DNA from: Aquisphaera giovannonii
GTDB lineage: Bacteria > Planctomycetota > Planctomycetia > Isosphaerales > Isosphaeraceae
Direction: 5' to 3'
Length of the DNA stretch: 64,000 nt
NCBI RefSeq assembly: GCF_008087625.1
Contig: NZ_CP042997.1
Span: 2,170,001-2,234,000, forward strand
Shown here: positions 39,528 through 48,597 of the stretch, piece after piece
Position numbering within the stretch: position 1 is the first letter of the stretch
Layout: every line of letters begins with the position of its first letter
The notes under the pieces: generated by a model
The model's database searches: none
What the model was told of the DNA's origin: nothing
What the model saw: only the letters and a program-made list of their open reading frames with translations
Translations under genes and position numbers: made by a program

Positions 39528-41318
39528 ATGGTCTGGCCCGCGGCCGATGCGCTCGGAGAGCGCATCGGGATTGTCGTCAGGGAAGGGCTCCTCCATCGGA
39601 GACGAGCGGACCGCGATCGCCCGAATCGACCGCGGCGGGAGGCTCGGCCCCGCGTATTCGACCGACTCGAAGCTCGCGAGCTGCTGGCCGTCGTGCCGGG
39701 CAACGACTACGTCCTCTCCGGCTACAAATGGTCGAATCCCGGGCACATCACCTACAGCATCGCCCCCGACGGCGTGCTCTGGGATCACGGCGTCAATGAT
39801 CTGAACGCCGTGTTCAACGCCAAGTTCGGCACCGACGGCGCCTGGCAGGCAGCGATCGCGCGGGCCCTCGCGACGTGGGAGTCCGTGGCGAACATCAACA
39901 TCGTGCCCACGACCGACGGGCCCTACAGCGAGGATGTTTTCGGGTACTCCCAGGGGGATGCCCGTTTCGGTGACATCCGCCTGGGCGGCTATTCCTTCCC
40001 GGGAAAGTCGAGCACGCTCGCCCAGACGTACTTCCCGCCTCCCAACGGCTCGACCGCGGCCGGGGACGTGGAGGTCAACACCTCGATGAATTTCGGCATG
40101 GGGAGCGATTACGACTTTTACAGCGTCATCCTCCACGAACTGGGCCATTCCCTCGGGCTGGACCACGCCAAGAACCCGGCGGACGTCATGTACGCCAACT
40201 ATCAGGGCGTGCGGACGGGCCTGGCCGAGGGGGACATCGCCGGGATCCAGGCGATCTACGGCGCGCGGACGCTCGACGCCTATCAGGCGAAGGGGCAGGG
40301 CCTCGGTTATTCATCCGCCATCGACGTGTCCGCCGGGCTGGCCGGCGCGAACAGCCTGGGCCTCTCGAACCTCTCCCTGGCGGCCATCGGCGACGCCGAG
40401 TACTTCACCTTCACCGCGCCGAGCTACGCCTCGGGGGTCATCCGGGTCACGGCCTCCGCGGCGAACGTCAGCATGCTCAGCCCCGAGGTTCGACTCTACG
40501 ATGCGGCCGGGAATCTCCTGGCGTCCGCATCGAACCCCGCGGCCTGGAGCGACGGGGTCACGGCTGAGGCGGCGAGCGTCGTTCCGGGCCAGAAATACTA
40601 CGCCGTGGTCTCCGGCGCGACGGGAGACGTCTTCTCCGTCGGCTCGTACAACCTGACCGTCGCCCTCCCTGCCAGTGCGCCGCCGCCGCCGTCGACACCA
40701 ACGCCCCCGGCGAGTCCCGGCTCCGGCACTTCCGGGTCCTCCGGCATCACTCCGACGTCGACCACATCTCCGTCACCGGATCGCCTGGAGCCCAACGATA
40801 CGCCCGGGGCCGCCACCGGCCTGGGGCGACTCACGCACGTGACGGTGGGCGGGCTCACGCTGTCGAGTGCCGCGGACGTGGACGACTTCACGTTCCGGGT
40901 GGGCTCCTCGGGACGCTATCTGGTGGGCGCGGCCGGCGTGAAGATCCAGGTCTATAACGCGCGGGGCCGCCTCATCGCCGGCGGGACCGACGCCGTCAAC
41001 CTGCCCCCGTCCAGGGCCGGCACCCCCTTCCTCGTCCGCATCTCGTCGGCGACCGGGGCGCCGGTCTCGGCATACTCGCTGACCGTGAGCACGGTCTCCC
41101 CATTCGCGGCCCGGCGGACGGTCAGGACGGTCCGGCATCAGCTGACCGACCTCGCGGCGGTGACCGGGGCGTCGGCATCGGCGGCGAAAAGCCGGCCCGC
41201 GCCGATCTCGACTCCCGTCCGGGAGCTGGCGGTCCGCGTCGCCCTCGGTTTCAGGGCCGGCATGCTGCGCGGGCACCTCACGGGGCTGGCTCGGAGGAGG
41301 CCTCCCGGCGGCGGGTGA
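39528..41318 (+). CDS. secreted matrixin-type zinc metalloprotease with PPC domains
   Basis: 596 aa. Ribosome-binding site GGAGGG at 39518. The basic N-terminus ends in [10 protein letters not shown], the planctomycete LEPR-XLL-like motif, so it is likely exported. The protease domain opens with [11 protein letters not shown] and has [11 protein letters not shown] with zinc ligands His203, His207 and His213, followed by the Met-turn in PADVMYANY. Two beta-rich pre-peptidase C-terminal (PPC) repeats follow, around residues 260-385 and 425-520, separated by a Pro/Ser-rich linker. The end is Arg-rich. It probably degrades extracellular protein. Confidence 0.92.
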   Translation: MVWPAADALGERIGIVVREGLLHRRRADRDRPNRPRREARPRVFDRLEARELLAVVPGNDYVLSGYKWSNPGHITYSIAPDGVLWDHGVNDLNAVFNAKFGTDGAWQAAIARALATWESVANINIVPTTDGPYSEDVFGYSQGDARFGDIRLGGYSFPGKSSTLAQTYFPPPNGSTAAGDVEVNTSMNFGMGSDYDFYSVILHELGHSLGLDHAKNPADVMYANYQGVRTGLAEGDIAGIQAIYGARTLDAYQAKGQGLGYSSAIDVSAGLAGANSLGLSNLSLAAIGDAEYFTFTAPSYASGVIRVTASAANVSMLSPEVRLYDAAGNLLASASNPAAWSDGVTAEAASVVPGQKYYAVVSGATGDVFSVGSYNLTVALPASAPPPPSTPTPPASPGSGTSGSSGITPTSTTSPSPDRLEPNDTPGAATGLGRLTHVTVGGLTLSSAADVDDFTFRVGSSGRYLVGAAGVKIQVYNARGRLIAGGTDAVNLPPSRAGTPFLVRISSATGAPVSAYSLTVSTVSPFAARRTVRTVRHQLTDLAAVTGASASAAKSRPAPISTPVRELAVRVALGFRAGMLRGHLTGLARRRPPGGG

Positions 41319-41389
41319 GGCCCGATCCCGGGGCGGGGCGCCCGGGCGATGCCGCCGGCCTCCGCCCTGCCGGCTCCCCGTGCTCGGAT

Positions 41390-41418
41390 TTGAAGGACGC
41401 GCCCTCTCGTGGTAGTTT
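41390..41418 (+). promoter_or_regulatory. putative sod promoter
   Basis: TTGAAG (41390-41395), 17-base spacer, TAGTTT (41413-41418), about 110 bases before the sod start. Confidence 0.5.
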
Positions 41419-41527
41419 GAGCGGGACGCATTCCCCCCTTCCGCATGAAGGGCCTTTCCTCCCGACTCCGGGGGGGCATGGAGCCTCAGGCGGGAACTCT
41501 CGCGACCATCACCAGAGGAGCGACACC

Positions 41528-42145
41528 GTGGCCGACTACACCCTTCCCCCGCTGCCGTACGACTCCGGAGCTCTGGAGCCTCACATCGACGCCAAGACGA
41601 TGGAGATCCACCACGACAAGCACCACGCGGCGTACGTCAACAACCTGAACGCGGCGTTGAAGGACCACCCCAACCTCCAGGGCAAGACGATCGAGGCGCT
41701 GATCTCCGACCTCAACGCCGTCCCCGAGGCCATCCGCACCGCGGTGCGGAACAATGGCGGCGGCCACGCCAATCATTCGCTCTTCTGGCAGGTGATGAAG
41801 CCCGGCGGGGGCGGCGAGCCGACCGGGGCGGTCGGGAAGGCCATCGAGGGCGAGCTGGGCGGGTTCGCCGCGTTCAAGGAGGCCTTCACGAAGGCGGCCA
41901 CCACGCGGTTCGGGTCGGGCTGGGCCTGGCTCGTCGTCGGGAAGGACGGGAAGCTGAGCGTCACGTCGACGGCCAATCAAGACAACCCCATCATGGAAGG
42001 CACGACGCCCCTCCTGGGCCTCGACGTCTGGGAGCACGCCTACTACCTCAAGTATCAGAACCGCCGTCCGGATTACATCGGCGCCTGGTGGAACACGATC
42101 AACTGGGACGAGGTCAATCGTCGGTACGAGTCCGCGAAGGGCTGA
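41528..42145 (+). CDS. sodA: Fe/Mn superoxide dismutase
   Basis: 205 aa from GTG 41528 with GAGGAG at 41515-41520. It removes superoxide. Metal ligands sit in IHHDKHH (His28), NHSLFW and LDVWEHAYY (Asp and His). [11 protein letters not shown] and TANQDNP, with the Gln in the latter place, fit the manganese type more than the iron type. No signal peptide, so cytoplasmic. The metal choice is inference from these positions. Confidence 0.95.
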   Translation: MADYTLPPLPYDSGALEPHIDAKTMEIHHDKHHAAYVNNLNAALKDHPNLQGKTIEALISDLNAVPEAIRTAVRNNGGGHANHSLFWQVMKPGGGGEPTGAVGKAIEGELGGFAAFKEAFTKAATTRFGSGWAWLVVGKDGKLSVTSTANQDNPIMEGTTPLLGLDVWEHAYYLKYQNRRPDYIGAWWNTINWDEVNRRYESAKG

Positions 42146-42199
42146 TCCGCCCGGCGCAGTCAGGCCGCCAGCCCGGCCCGGGGCCGCCGACGGTCAGAC

Positions 42200-42227
42200 T
42201 TGACCGAATGCCTCGCTTCCCTAAGAT
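42200..42227 (+). promoter_or_regulatory. putative promoter of the lipoprotein gene
   Basis: TTGACC (42200-42205), 16-base spacer, TAAGAT (42222-42227), about 70 bases before the ATG at 42295. Confidence 0.55.
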
Positions 42228-42294
42228 CCGGACGTCGCGACGCCTCGACGTCCTCGGGCGTCCGGATCTCATTTCTCTTGAACCGGGGCAGGTC

Positions 42295-42786
42295 ATGGAT
42301 GGACGAGTCCTCGTCCGACGGATCGGGGGCGGCGCGCTGCTTGTCGGGGGGATCTTCCTGGCCGCGGCGGGTTGCCGATCGTTGAAGAGTGAGGTCCCCG
42401 CGGGCAAGCCCTATCAGACGATGGGGGGGGCACCACCGACGGTCGGCTTCAGCTCGGAATCGCATCCGGCCTCGAATGCCGGCATGTCCAACCTCTATGG
42501 CGATCGGGGCCCCGGCTCCGGCTCGCTGGATGGGCCTCCCTCCTCGAGGCAGGATGCGGCCTTCGGCACGCCGACGCCGGGGAGCGAGCGCATGGGGGCG
42601 CCGACCGATCATCGCTACGGGGCGCCCGGGACATCGGGGCTGGCGTCGACGGAGGGCGGGTCGGCGGGGCTGACGAACTCGCTGCTTCAGTCCCAGCCGA
42701 CCGCATCGGAGACCCTGAGCAAGGATCCCGCCGCGTCCTCCAAGATCCCGGGGAGCGACGGCGGCCCGGGAGGCTCCTATCCCTGA
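42295..42786 (+). CDS. small Gly/Ser/Pro-rich lipoprotein
   Basis: 163 aa. Basic start, hydrophobic segment (residues 12-25) and lipobox AAAGC with the lipid-modified Cys at 26. The rest is low in structure: Gly, Ser, Pro and Thr rich, with no domain I recognise. A good promoter precedes it. A pseudouridine synthase follows 43 bases later in the same direction. Confidence 0.8.
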   Translation: MDGRVLVRRIGGGALLVGGIFLAAAGCRSLKSEVPAGKPYQTMGGAPPTVGFSSESHPASNAGMSNLYGDRGPGSGSLDGPPSSRQDAAFGTPTPGSERMGAPTDHRYGAPGTSGLASTEGGSAGLTNSLLQSQPTASETLSKDPAASSKIPGSDGGPGGSYP

Positions 42787-42829
42787 CGAACCGGCCGCCG
42801 GGCCGGGGCCCGGTCCCGGCGTCCCTCCC

Positions 42830-43573
42830 ATGATCGACGTGCCGACCATCCTCTTCGAGGACGAGCACTGCCTGGCCCTCTGGAAGCGGCCGGGCCAGTT
42901 CACGCAAGGCGACTGGGCCCCGCCCGGGGATCGGACCCTGGAGCAGGAGGTCCGCCGATACGTCGCGCCGGACAATCCGGGCTCGGCGTACGTCGGGATC
43001 GTGCACAGGTTGGACCGCCCGGTTTCGGGGGTGCTGCTGTGGGCGAAGACCTCCCGCGCCGCCCGCCGGCTGTCGGGCCAGTTCGAGCGCCGGACCGTGG
43101 AGAAGGAGTACTGGGCCGTCGTGGAAGACGCCCGCGACGAGGCGGCCGGGCGCGACGGCCCATCGCAGGCCGTCCGAGGGACCTGGACGGATTGGCTGAC
43201 CAGGGCCGGGGTGGAGGGAGTCGTACGTTCGCTGCCGCAGGGAAGTCCCGGGGTCCGGGAGGCGATCACGGACTACGAGCGGGGCACGCCCGACGCGATC
43301 CCCGCCGGCCTGGCCTGGCTGCGGCTCCGGCCTCGGACGGGCCGGACGCACCAGCTGCGGGTCCAGGCCGCCCTCCGCGGGATGCCCATCGTGGGGGATT
43401 CCAACTACGGATCGACCCGTCCCTTCCCGGACGGGATCGCGCTGCACGCGCGCGTGTTGCGGGTGAGCCACCCGATCCTGCATACCCCCCTGATCCTGAC
43501 GGCCCCCCTGCCGCAGGGCTGGGCCACGCTCGGGGTCCGGATCGGTGGGCCGGCCGCAGGATCCCCCGGATAG
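42830..43573 (+). CDS. RluA-family RNA pseudouridine synthase
   Basis: 247 aa. Catalytic motif HRLDRPVSG with Asp62. Also EKEYWAVV and RTGRTHQLRVQ, the RluA-group motifs II and III. It lacks an S4 domain. It likely modifies a uridine in rRNA or tRNA; the site cannot be told from this sequence. Confidence 0.93.
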   Translation: MIDVPTILFEDEHCLALWKRPGQFTQGDWAPPGDRTLEQEVRRYVAPDNPGSAYVGIVHRLDRPVSGVLLWAKTSRAARRLSGQFERRTVEKEYWAVVEDARDEAAGRDGPSQAVRGTWTDWLTRAGVEGVVRSLPQGSPGVREAITDYERGTPDAIPAGLAWLRLRPRTGRTHQLRVQAALRGMPIVGDSNYGSTRPFPDGIALHARVLRVSHPILHTPLILTAPLPQGWATLGVRIGGPAAGSPG

Positions 43574-43604
43574 CGGGGGCCGCAGCCGCGCCGGACGGGC
43601 CGGC

Positions 43605-44084
43605 TCAGCCGACCCCGATCTCGACGATCTTCAGCTTCAGCGTGCCGACGGGGATCGGCACCTCGACCTCGTCGCCGACCTTCTTGCCGACGAGGCCCTG
43701 GCCGATGGGGCTGGTGAGGAGGATCTTGTTCTGGTCGTAATCCTCGTCCCCCGGCCCGACCAGTATGAAATCCTCCTCCTCATTGAGATCCAGATCCAGG
43801 ACCCGGACCTTGGACCCGAACACGACCCGATCGGTGGGCAGGGTCGTCTTGTCGACGATGAAGGCACGCCCGAGCTTCTCCTGCAGGTCGTTGATCTTCG
43901 CCTGCAGCATCCCCTGGGCCTCGACGGCGGCGTCGAACTCGGCGTTCTCGGAGAGGTCCCCATAGCCCCTCGCCTGCGCGATCTGCTCGGCGATGCGGGG
44001 CATGTCGTCATTCTTCATCCGGTCGAGCAACGCCTTCTGCTTCTCGTAGCCTTCCTTCGACATCGGTATACGGTCGCTGGACAT
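43605..44084 (-). CDS. greA: transcription elongation factor GreA
   Basis: 159 aa, normal length. N-terminal coiled coil (residues 1-78) starting MSSDRIPMSKEGYEK and carrying the acidic tip ARGYGDLSENAEFDAA, whose Asp and Glu act at the RNA polymerase active site. C-terminal FKBP-like domain ends SPIGQGLVGKKVGDEVEV. It rescues backtracked RNA polymerase. I chose ATG 44084; a later ATG at 44063 would shorten it by seven residues. Confidence 0.97.
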   Translation of the reverse strand: MSSDRIPMSKEGYEKQKALLDRMKNDDMPRIAEQIAQARGYGDLSENAEFDAAVEAQGMLQAKINDLQEKLGRAFIVDKTTLPTDRVVFGSKVRVLDLDLNEEEDFILVGPGDEDYDQNKILLTSPIGQGLVGKKVGDEVEVPIPVGTLKLKIVEIGVG

Positions 44085-44528
44085 CCCGATCTGCTCCCAC
44101 CACGGCTCTGAGTTGATGCACGAACCTGTCCGGTCGACGCCGAATCCGTCCGGCACGCGCCGGGTCGATTCGGCCGCGCGGGACCGCAGCGCGACCCCGC
44201 GACCGTCGGGGCCTCACCGCGCGCGGGAGGCCCGGGTACAGGAACCGGCGCACTCGGGAAATGAAGTCATCAAGGTATCTCCGGATATCGAATCCCATGA
44301 CCCGGGATGCGACCGCGAGATCGAAGAAAAAAACGCGACTCCGGGTGTCCCGGCGTCGCGCTCATCCCATATCTCGCCGGTTCAAGCCTAGTCTCCCCGG
44401 TTGGCCCACGCAAGGCCAATCACGGGCCGGTCAAGCGTCCGAAAAAGTCCCGCCGCCGGGGCCCCGCCGGGGGGGCGTGGCGATGGGTCGGGTCCAGACG
44501 TGCCAGGCATGTTCACGGGCGAGAGGTC
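44085..44528. other. region between the efflux operon end and greA
   Basis: About 445 bases with no gene. It holds the minus-strand terminator described at 44327-44360 and must hold the greA promoter, which I could not identify. Confidence 0.6.
44327..44360 (-). terminator. intrinsic terminator of the efflux operon
   Basis: On the minus strand a stem CGCGAC-G-CCGGG / CCCGG-A-GTCGCG (one internal mismatch) with loop ACA is followed by seven T. It lies about 170 bases after the permease stop. Confidence 0.85.
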
Positions 44529-45806
44529 TTATTCGTGGCGGAGCGCCTCGATCGGGTCCATCATCGCGGCGCGTCGGGCCGGATAGAGGCCGAAGAGGAT
44601 GCCGATTCCCACCGAGATGCTGAAGGCGAGGATCACCGAAAAGGGGGTCACGAACGCCTTCTGGTCGGGGATGAAGTACACAATCATGTAGGGGATGACG
44701 ATGCCCAGGGTGACCCCCAGCACGCCGCCGACCCCCGAGAGCACGACGGTCTCGATGAGGAACTGCTGGGTGATGTCCTTCCGCTTGGCGCCCAGGGCGC
44801 GGCGGATGCCGATCTCCCGCGTCCGCTCGGTGACGGTCGCCAGCATGATGTTCATGATGCCGATGCCGCCGACGAGCAGCGAGATCGCCGCGATGGTCCC
44901 GAGGATGATGTTGAACTGGCGGGCCGTCTGCTGGGCCGCGACGAGCAGGTCGTACGGGACCGTCATCTCGACGTCCTTGCGGGGGTGCCAGGGCTCGTAG
45001 GCCGCCTTGATGATCGGCACGGTCGGCCGGACCTCGTCGGTCGAGCCCACCTTGAGGGTGATCTGCGAGAGCTGGGTCTCCTCGGCCTCCATCGAGCCGG
45101 AGCGGTTGTTCACGATCTTCTCGCCGAACCGCACCTTGCAGGTGTTCAGCGGGATGTACACGTCCTTGTTGAAGTCCTGGGCGGCGAGGCTGCCGGAGGT
45201 GCCGGCGGTGCTCTGCCGCTCCTTCGTGACCCCGACCACGGTGTAGTAGTCGGAGCCCAGCTTCACGGAGAGCCCGATCGGGTCCTCGTAGGGGAAGAGG
45301 GTCTTCGCCGTGGTGGCGGCGAGCACGGCGTAGTTCTGGAACCGCTCGTTGTCCGCGGCCGTGAGGAACCGGCCGCGGTCGATCTCGAGCATGCTGAAGT
45401 CCGCGTAGTCCTCCGTGGTGCCGACGACCCGGCCGTCCAGGAAGTACTGGTAGCGCCGGATCTGCTTGCGGATCTCGCGGATCGGCAGCACCTTGCGGAT
45501 CGTCGGCACGGTCTCCACGATCCGATCGTAGTCGTTGTACTTGATGCCGTAGTTGAGGATCCGGGACGGCCTGCCGCCGGTGGCCTGGGCCTCGTCGCTG
45601 GGCTTGACCGAGCGGATGATGATGTTCGTGGCGCCCAGGGCCCGGATGCGCTCCAGCGCGTCCCGGCTGGAGCCCTCGGCGATCGCCAGCATGGAGATCA
45701 CGGCCGCGACGCCGAAGACCGTGCCCAGCACCGTCAACCCGGAGCGGAGCTTGTGCAGCAGCAGGCTCTTCATCCCCAGCCGCAAGGCCCGCCAGATGCG
45801 TCCCAT
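44529..45806 (-). CDS. MacB-like ABC transporter permease (FtsX fold)
   Basis: 425 aa. One N-terminal membrane helix (about 20-42), a large periplasmic MacB_PCD domain (about 50-290) and three C-terminal helices with IGIMNIMLATVTERTREIGIRRALGAKRKDI, quoted here as two runs: IGIMNIMLATVTER and TREIGIRRALGAK. This is the mechanotransmission type of permease used in tripartite export. Last gene of the operon, 50 bases after the ATPase gene. Confidence 0.95.
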   Translation of the reverse strand: MGRIWRALRLGMKSLLLHKLRSGLTVLGTVFGVAAVISMLAIAEGSSRDALERIRALGATNIIIRSVKPSDEAQATGGRPSRILNYGIKYNDYDRIVETVPTIRKVLPIREIRKQIRRYQYFLDGRVVGTTEDYADFSMLEIDRGRFLTAADNERFQNYAVLAATTAKTLFPYEDPIGLSVKLGSDYYTVVGVTKERQSTAGTSGSLAAQDFNKDVYIPLNTCKVRFGEKIVNNRSGSMEAEETQLSQITLKVGSTDEVRPTVPIIKAAYEPWHPRKDVEMTVPYDLLVAAQQTARQFNIILGTIAAISLLVGGIGIMNIMLATVTERTREIGIRRALGAKRKDITQQFLIETVVLSGVGGVLGVTLGIVIPYMIVYFIPDQKAFVTPFSVILAFSISVGIGILFGLYPARRAAMMDPIEALRHE

Positions 45807-45856
45807 GTCAGCGCCTTCCCCTTCGGCAAACTACGGACGACCCCCCGCGCGGGGGG

Positions 45857-46699
45857 TCACTCGGTCTCCCACACCTCGCCCGGCGCCCCGCCGTCGGTGA
45901 CGGCCACGGCGCCCTGGCCCTGCATCATCCTCGGGCTCGGCCCGTCCTCGACGATCCGGCCGTCCTGCATGCGGATGATCCGCTTGGCGTGCTCGGCGAT
46001 GTCCTGCTCGTGCGTCACCATGATGATGGTCTTGCCGGCGTCGTTGAGCCGGCCGAGCATCGCCATGATCTCGTGGCTGGTCTTCGTGTCCAGGTTCCCG
46101 GTCGCCTCGTCGGCGAGGATGATGTACGGGTCGTTGATCAGCGAGCGGGCGATGGCGACGCGCTGCTGCTGGCCGCCGGAGAGCTGGGTGGGGCGGTGGT
46201 CGAACCGGTCGCCGAGCCCGACGAGCTTGGCCAGCTCGAGCGAACGCTCGTGGGCCTCGGGGCTGATCTCCCCGCCGCCCTGGTACGTCAGCGGGAGCTG
46301 GATGTTCTCCAGCACCGTGTACTGCTGGATCAGGTTGTACGACTGGAAGATGAAGCCGAGGTACCGGCTGCGGACCTCCGAGAGCTCGTCGTCGTCGAGC
46401 CGGGAGACGTCACGCCCCCCCAGCAGGTACTGGCCGCTGCTCGGCCGGTCGAGGCAGCCGAGCAGGTTCAGCATCGTGCTCTTGCCGGAGCCGGACGCCC
46501 CCATGATGGCGATGTACTCGCCGGGGTAGAAGTCCACGGACACGCCCCGGAGGGCGTGCACCGTGACCGCGGTGGTGTTCTTGTTGCGGCTGAAGAGGCC
46601 GCCGGACGTGTGATGCCCCATCACATACGTCTTCTTGACGTCGATGATGCTGACGATGGGCTCGTCGCCGCGTCCGTTCCCGTTGCCGGTGAAATCCAC
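45857..46699 (-). CDS. ABC transporter ATP-binding protein (MacB/LolD type)
   Basis: 280 aa from GTG 46699. Walker A GASGSGKST (residues 67-75), signature LSGGQQQRVAIAR, Walker B YIILADEATGNLD, H-loop MVTHEQD. A short insert near residues 29-45 (GHHTSGGLFSRNKNTTA) separates strands 1 and 2. The start follows the adaptor stop by 2 bases (TAG-CC-GTG) with GGGAGG just before, so translation is coupled. The C-terminal tail after residue 255 is polar. Confidence 0.96.
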   Translation of the reverse strand: MDFTGNGNGRGDEPIVSIIDVKKTYVMGHHTSGGLFSRNKNTTAVTVHALRGVSVDFYPGEYIAIMGASGSGKSTMLNLLGCLDRPSSGQYLLGGRDVSRLDDDELSEVRSRYLGFIFQSYNLIQQYTVLENIQLPLTYQGGGEISPEAHERSLELAKLVGLGDRFDHRPTQLSGGQQQRVAIARSLINDPYIILADEATGNLDTKTSHEIMAMLGRLNDAGKTIIMVTHEQDIAEHAKRIIRMQDGRIVEDGPSPRMMQGQGAVAVTDGGAPGEVWETE

Positions 46700-46701
46700 G
46701 G

Positions 46702-48597
46702 CTAGTTCCCTCCCCCGCCGCCCGGAGGGCCGCCGCCGAAGCCGCCGCCCGGCGGGCCGCCGCCCTGGCGCATCTGCTCGCGCATCTGCCGCATCTGATC
46801 CAGCTCCTCGTCCGTGAAGCCGGCCTTCTTCATGATGGCGGCCCGCTCCTCCTCGGAGGCGCCCTTGAGCTTGGCGCGGTCCTCGGCGGGGATGTTCTTC
46901 ATCTTCTCGAAGAGCGCCCCGCCGGCCCCGCCGCGGCCGCGCGCCCCCTTGGCCTTGGCCTTGCCGGGCTCGCCGCCCTTGGCCAGCTCGGCCTTGCCCG
47001 GAGGCCCGCCGGCGCCGGCCTTGCCGGGCTCGCCCGCCGGGCCGGCCGCCTCGCCCTCCTTGCCCTTGGCCGCCCCCCAGTCCTTCTTGCTGGCCCCGCG
47101 GCTGCCGTTGCCGGCGATCTCGCGCCGCTGCTCCTCGGTCAGGAGGACCGTCGGGTTGAGGGCCACGACCGTGCCGTTGGTCAGCCCCTTGGTCACCTCG
47201 ACGAACTTGTCGTTGGTCACGCCCAGCTCGATCTCACGCCGCTCGAAGCCGGCGGGCGTGCGCACCATCAGGTGGTCCTTCCCGCCGTACTCCAGGATCG
47301 CCTGCACGGGGACGCTGAGGACGTTCTCCTTGCGATCGACCAGGATGGTCACCTCCGCGTTCATGCCCGGCCGCAGGCCAGGCAGCGGGTTCTCGATCCG
47401 GACCTTCGTGGTGTAGACCTTGATGTCCGAGCTGAAGAAGCTGGACGGGTCGGGCAGGGGGGCCACCTCCTGGACCGTGCCCTCCAGCTCCATGTCGGCG
47501 AAGGCGTCCACGCGGATCCGGGCCTTCATGCCCGAGGCGATCTTGTCGATCTGGGATTCGTGGACCTTGGCGTTCACCTGCATCTTCTGGATGTCGGGGA
47601 GGCTGAAGATCTTCTGACGCTCGCGGACGGTGGCCCCCTCCTCGATCTGGGGCGCGGTGCTGCCGAAGTTCTTCCCCGGATCATTGGCGTAGACCACGAT
47701 CCCGTCGCCGGGCGCGAACAGCTTGCAGTTGGCGATCTGCTTCTCGAGCTTGGCCTCCTTGGTCTTCTCGAGCTCCCAGGCCTGCTGCTTGGCGTACTCG
47801 TCGGACTTGGCCTTCTCGACCTCGGAGGTCAGCTCCTTGATCGTCTTGTTCTTCGTATACTCCTCCAGGACCTTCAGCTTGGTCTGGGCCTGCTCCAGGG
47901 CGAACTTGGCCTTCTGATAGGTCAGCTCCTCGGAGACCTTCGAGGCCTTCGAGACGTAGCCCTTCTCCCACATCCGGTTGGACCAGTCCACGCGGTCCTC
48001 GGACCGCTTCAGGTCGGACTCCGCGAGCTTGATCTCGCCCTGGATCGTCGCCTGGTCCTGGAGGTAGATGCCCTCCATGTACTCCTTGACGGCGATCTGG
48101 GCGACCTCGCGGGTGAGCTTGGCGTTCTGGAAGGAGGCCTCGGCGGACTGGGTCGAGATCTTCTGATTCGTGAACGAGTCCCGCAGCGAGGCGGAGTCGA
48201 GCTCGCAGACCAGCTCGCCCTTCTTGACCTTCGTGCCCTCGGGGACGATGGAGATGATCGTCGTGGAGCCCTCGACCTGGCAGAGGACGTCCTGATTCTT
48301 GGAGCTCTCCAGCGACCCCTTGTCGGCGACGGTGATCGGCAGCACGCCGGTCTTCACCTCGAAGGGGATGACGTCCACGTCGGCCGGCTTGAAGAAGCCG
48401 CGGATCGGCTTGCTCAGCCCCGGGACGCTGATGACCGTGATCCCCCCCAGGGCGAGCAGCGCGACGAGCCCGATGACCAGGAGCTTACCGACGGGGGCCC
48501 TGCGCCGGCTGGGGCGCTGGAGCGGAGGCAGGTCGTGCGGAGGCGCCGCCGCCTTGGCTGAGGATGGGTCCCCGGTATTCTGAAGGGAAAAGTTCAC
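46702..48597 (-). CDS. MacA/HlyD-like periplasmic adaptor
   Basis: 631 aa from GTG 48597 with GGGAGG 7 bases upstream. Cytoplasmic basic segment, membrane helix at about 38-58, then lipoyl halves TVADKGSLESSKN and TTIISIVPEGTKVKKGELVCELD flanking a coiled coil (about 140-275), a barrel (NPLPGLRPGMNAEVTI) and a membrane-proximal domain. The C-terminal 120 residues are an extra Gly/Ala/Lys/Pro-rich tail containing a short charged helix ELDQMRQMREQMRQ and ending in a Gly/Pro run. It overlaps the upstream TolC-like gene by 113 bases. Confidence 0.94.
   Translation of the reverse strand: MNFSLQNTGDPSSAKAAAPPHDLPPLQRPSRRRAPVGKLLVIGLVALLALGGITVISVPGLSKPIRGFFKPADVDVIPFEVKTGVLPITVADKGSLESSKNQDVLCQVEGSTTIISIVPEGTKVKKGELVCELDSASLRDSFTNQKISTQSAEASFQNAKLTREVAQIAVKEYMEGIYLQDQATIQGEIKLAESDLKRSEDRVDWSNRMWEKGYVSKASKVSEELTYQKAKFALEQAQTKLKVLEEYTKNKTIKELTSEVEKAKSDEYAKQQAWELEKTKEAKLEKQIANCKLFAPGDGIVVYANDPGKNFGSTAPQIEEGATVRERQKIFSLPDIQKMQVNAKVHESQIDKIASGMKARIRVDAFADMELEGTVQEVAPLPDPSSFFSSDIKVYTTKVRIENPLPGLRPGMNAEVTILVDRKENVLSVPVQAILEYGGKDHLMVRTPAGFERREIELGVTNDKFVEVTKGLTNGTVVALNPTVLLTEEQRREIAGNGSRGASKKDWGAAKGKEGEAAGPAGEPGKAGAGGPPGKAELAKGGEPGKAKAKGARGRGGAGGALFEKMKNIPAEDRAKLKGASEEERAAIMKKAGFTDEELDQMRQMREQMRQGGGPPGGGFGGGPPGGGGGN

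Noticed and set aside
44424-44475. GC-rich hairpin and T-run just after the permease stop on the minus strand
   Set aside because: The arms do not pair well. The hairpin at 44327-44360 is a much better terminator for the same operon.
44307-46529. 740-codon plus frame over the permease and ATPase
   Set aside because: Antisense to two clear ABC genes and rich in His, Asp and Gly; no start site.
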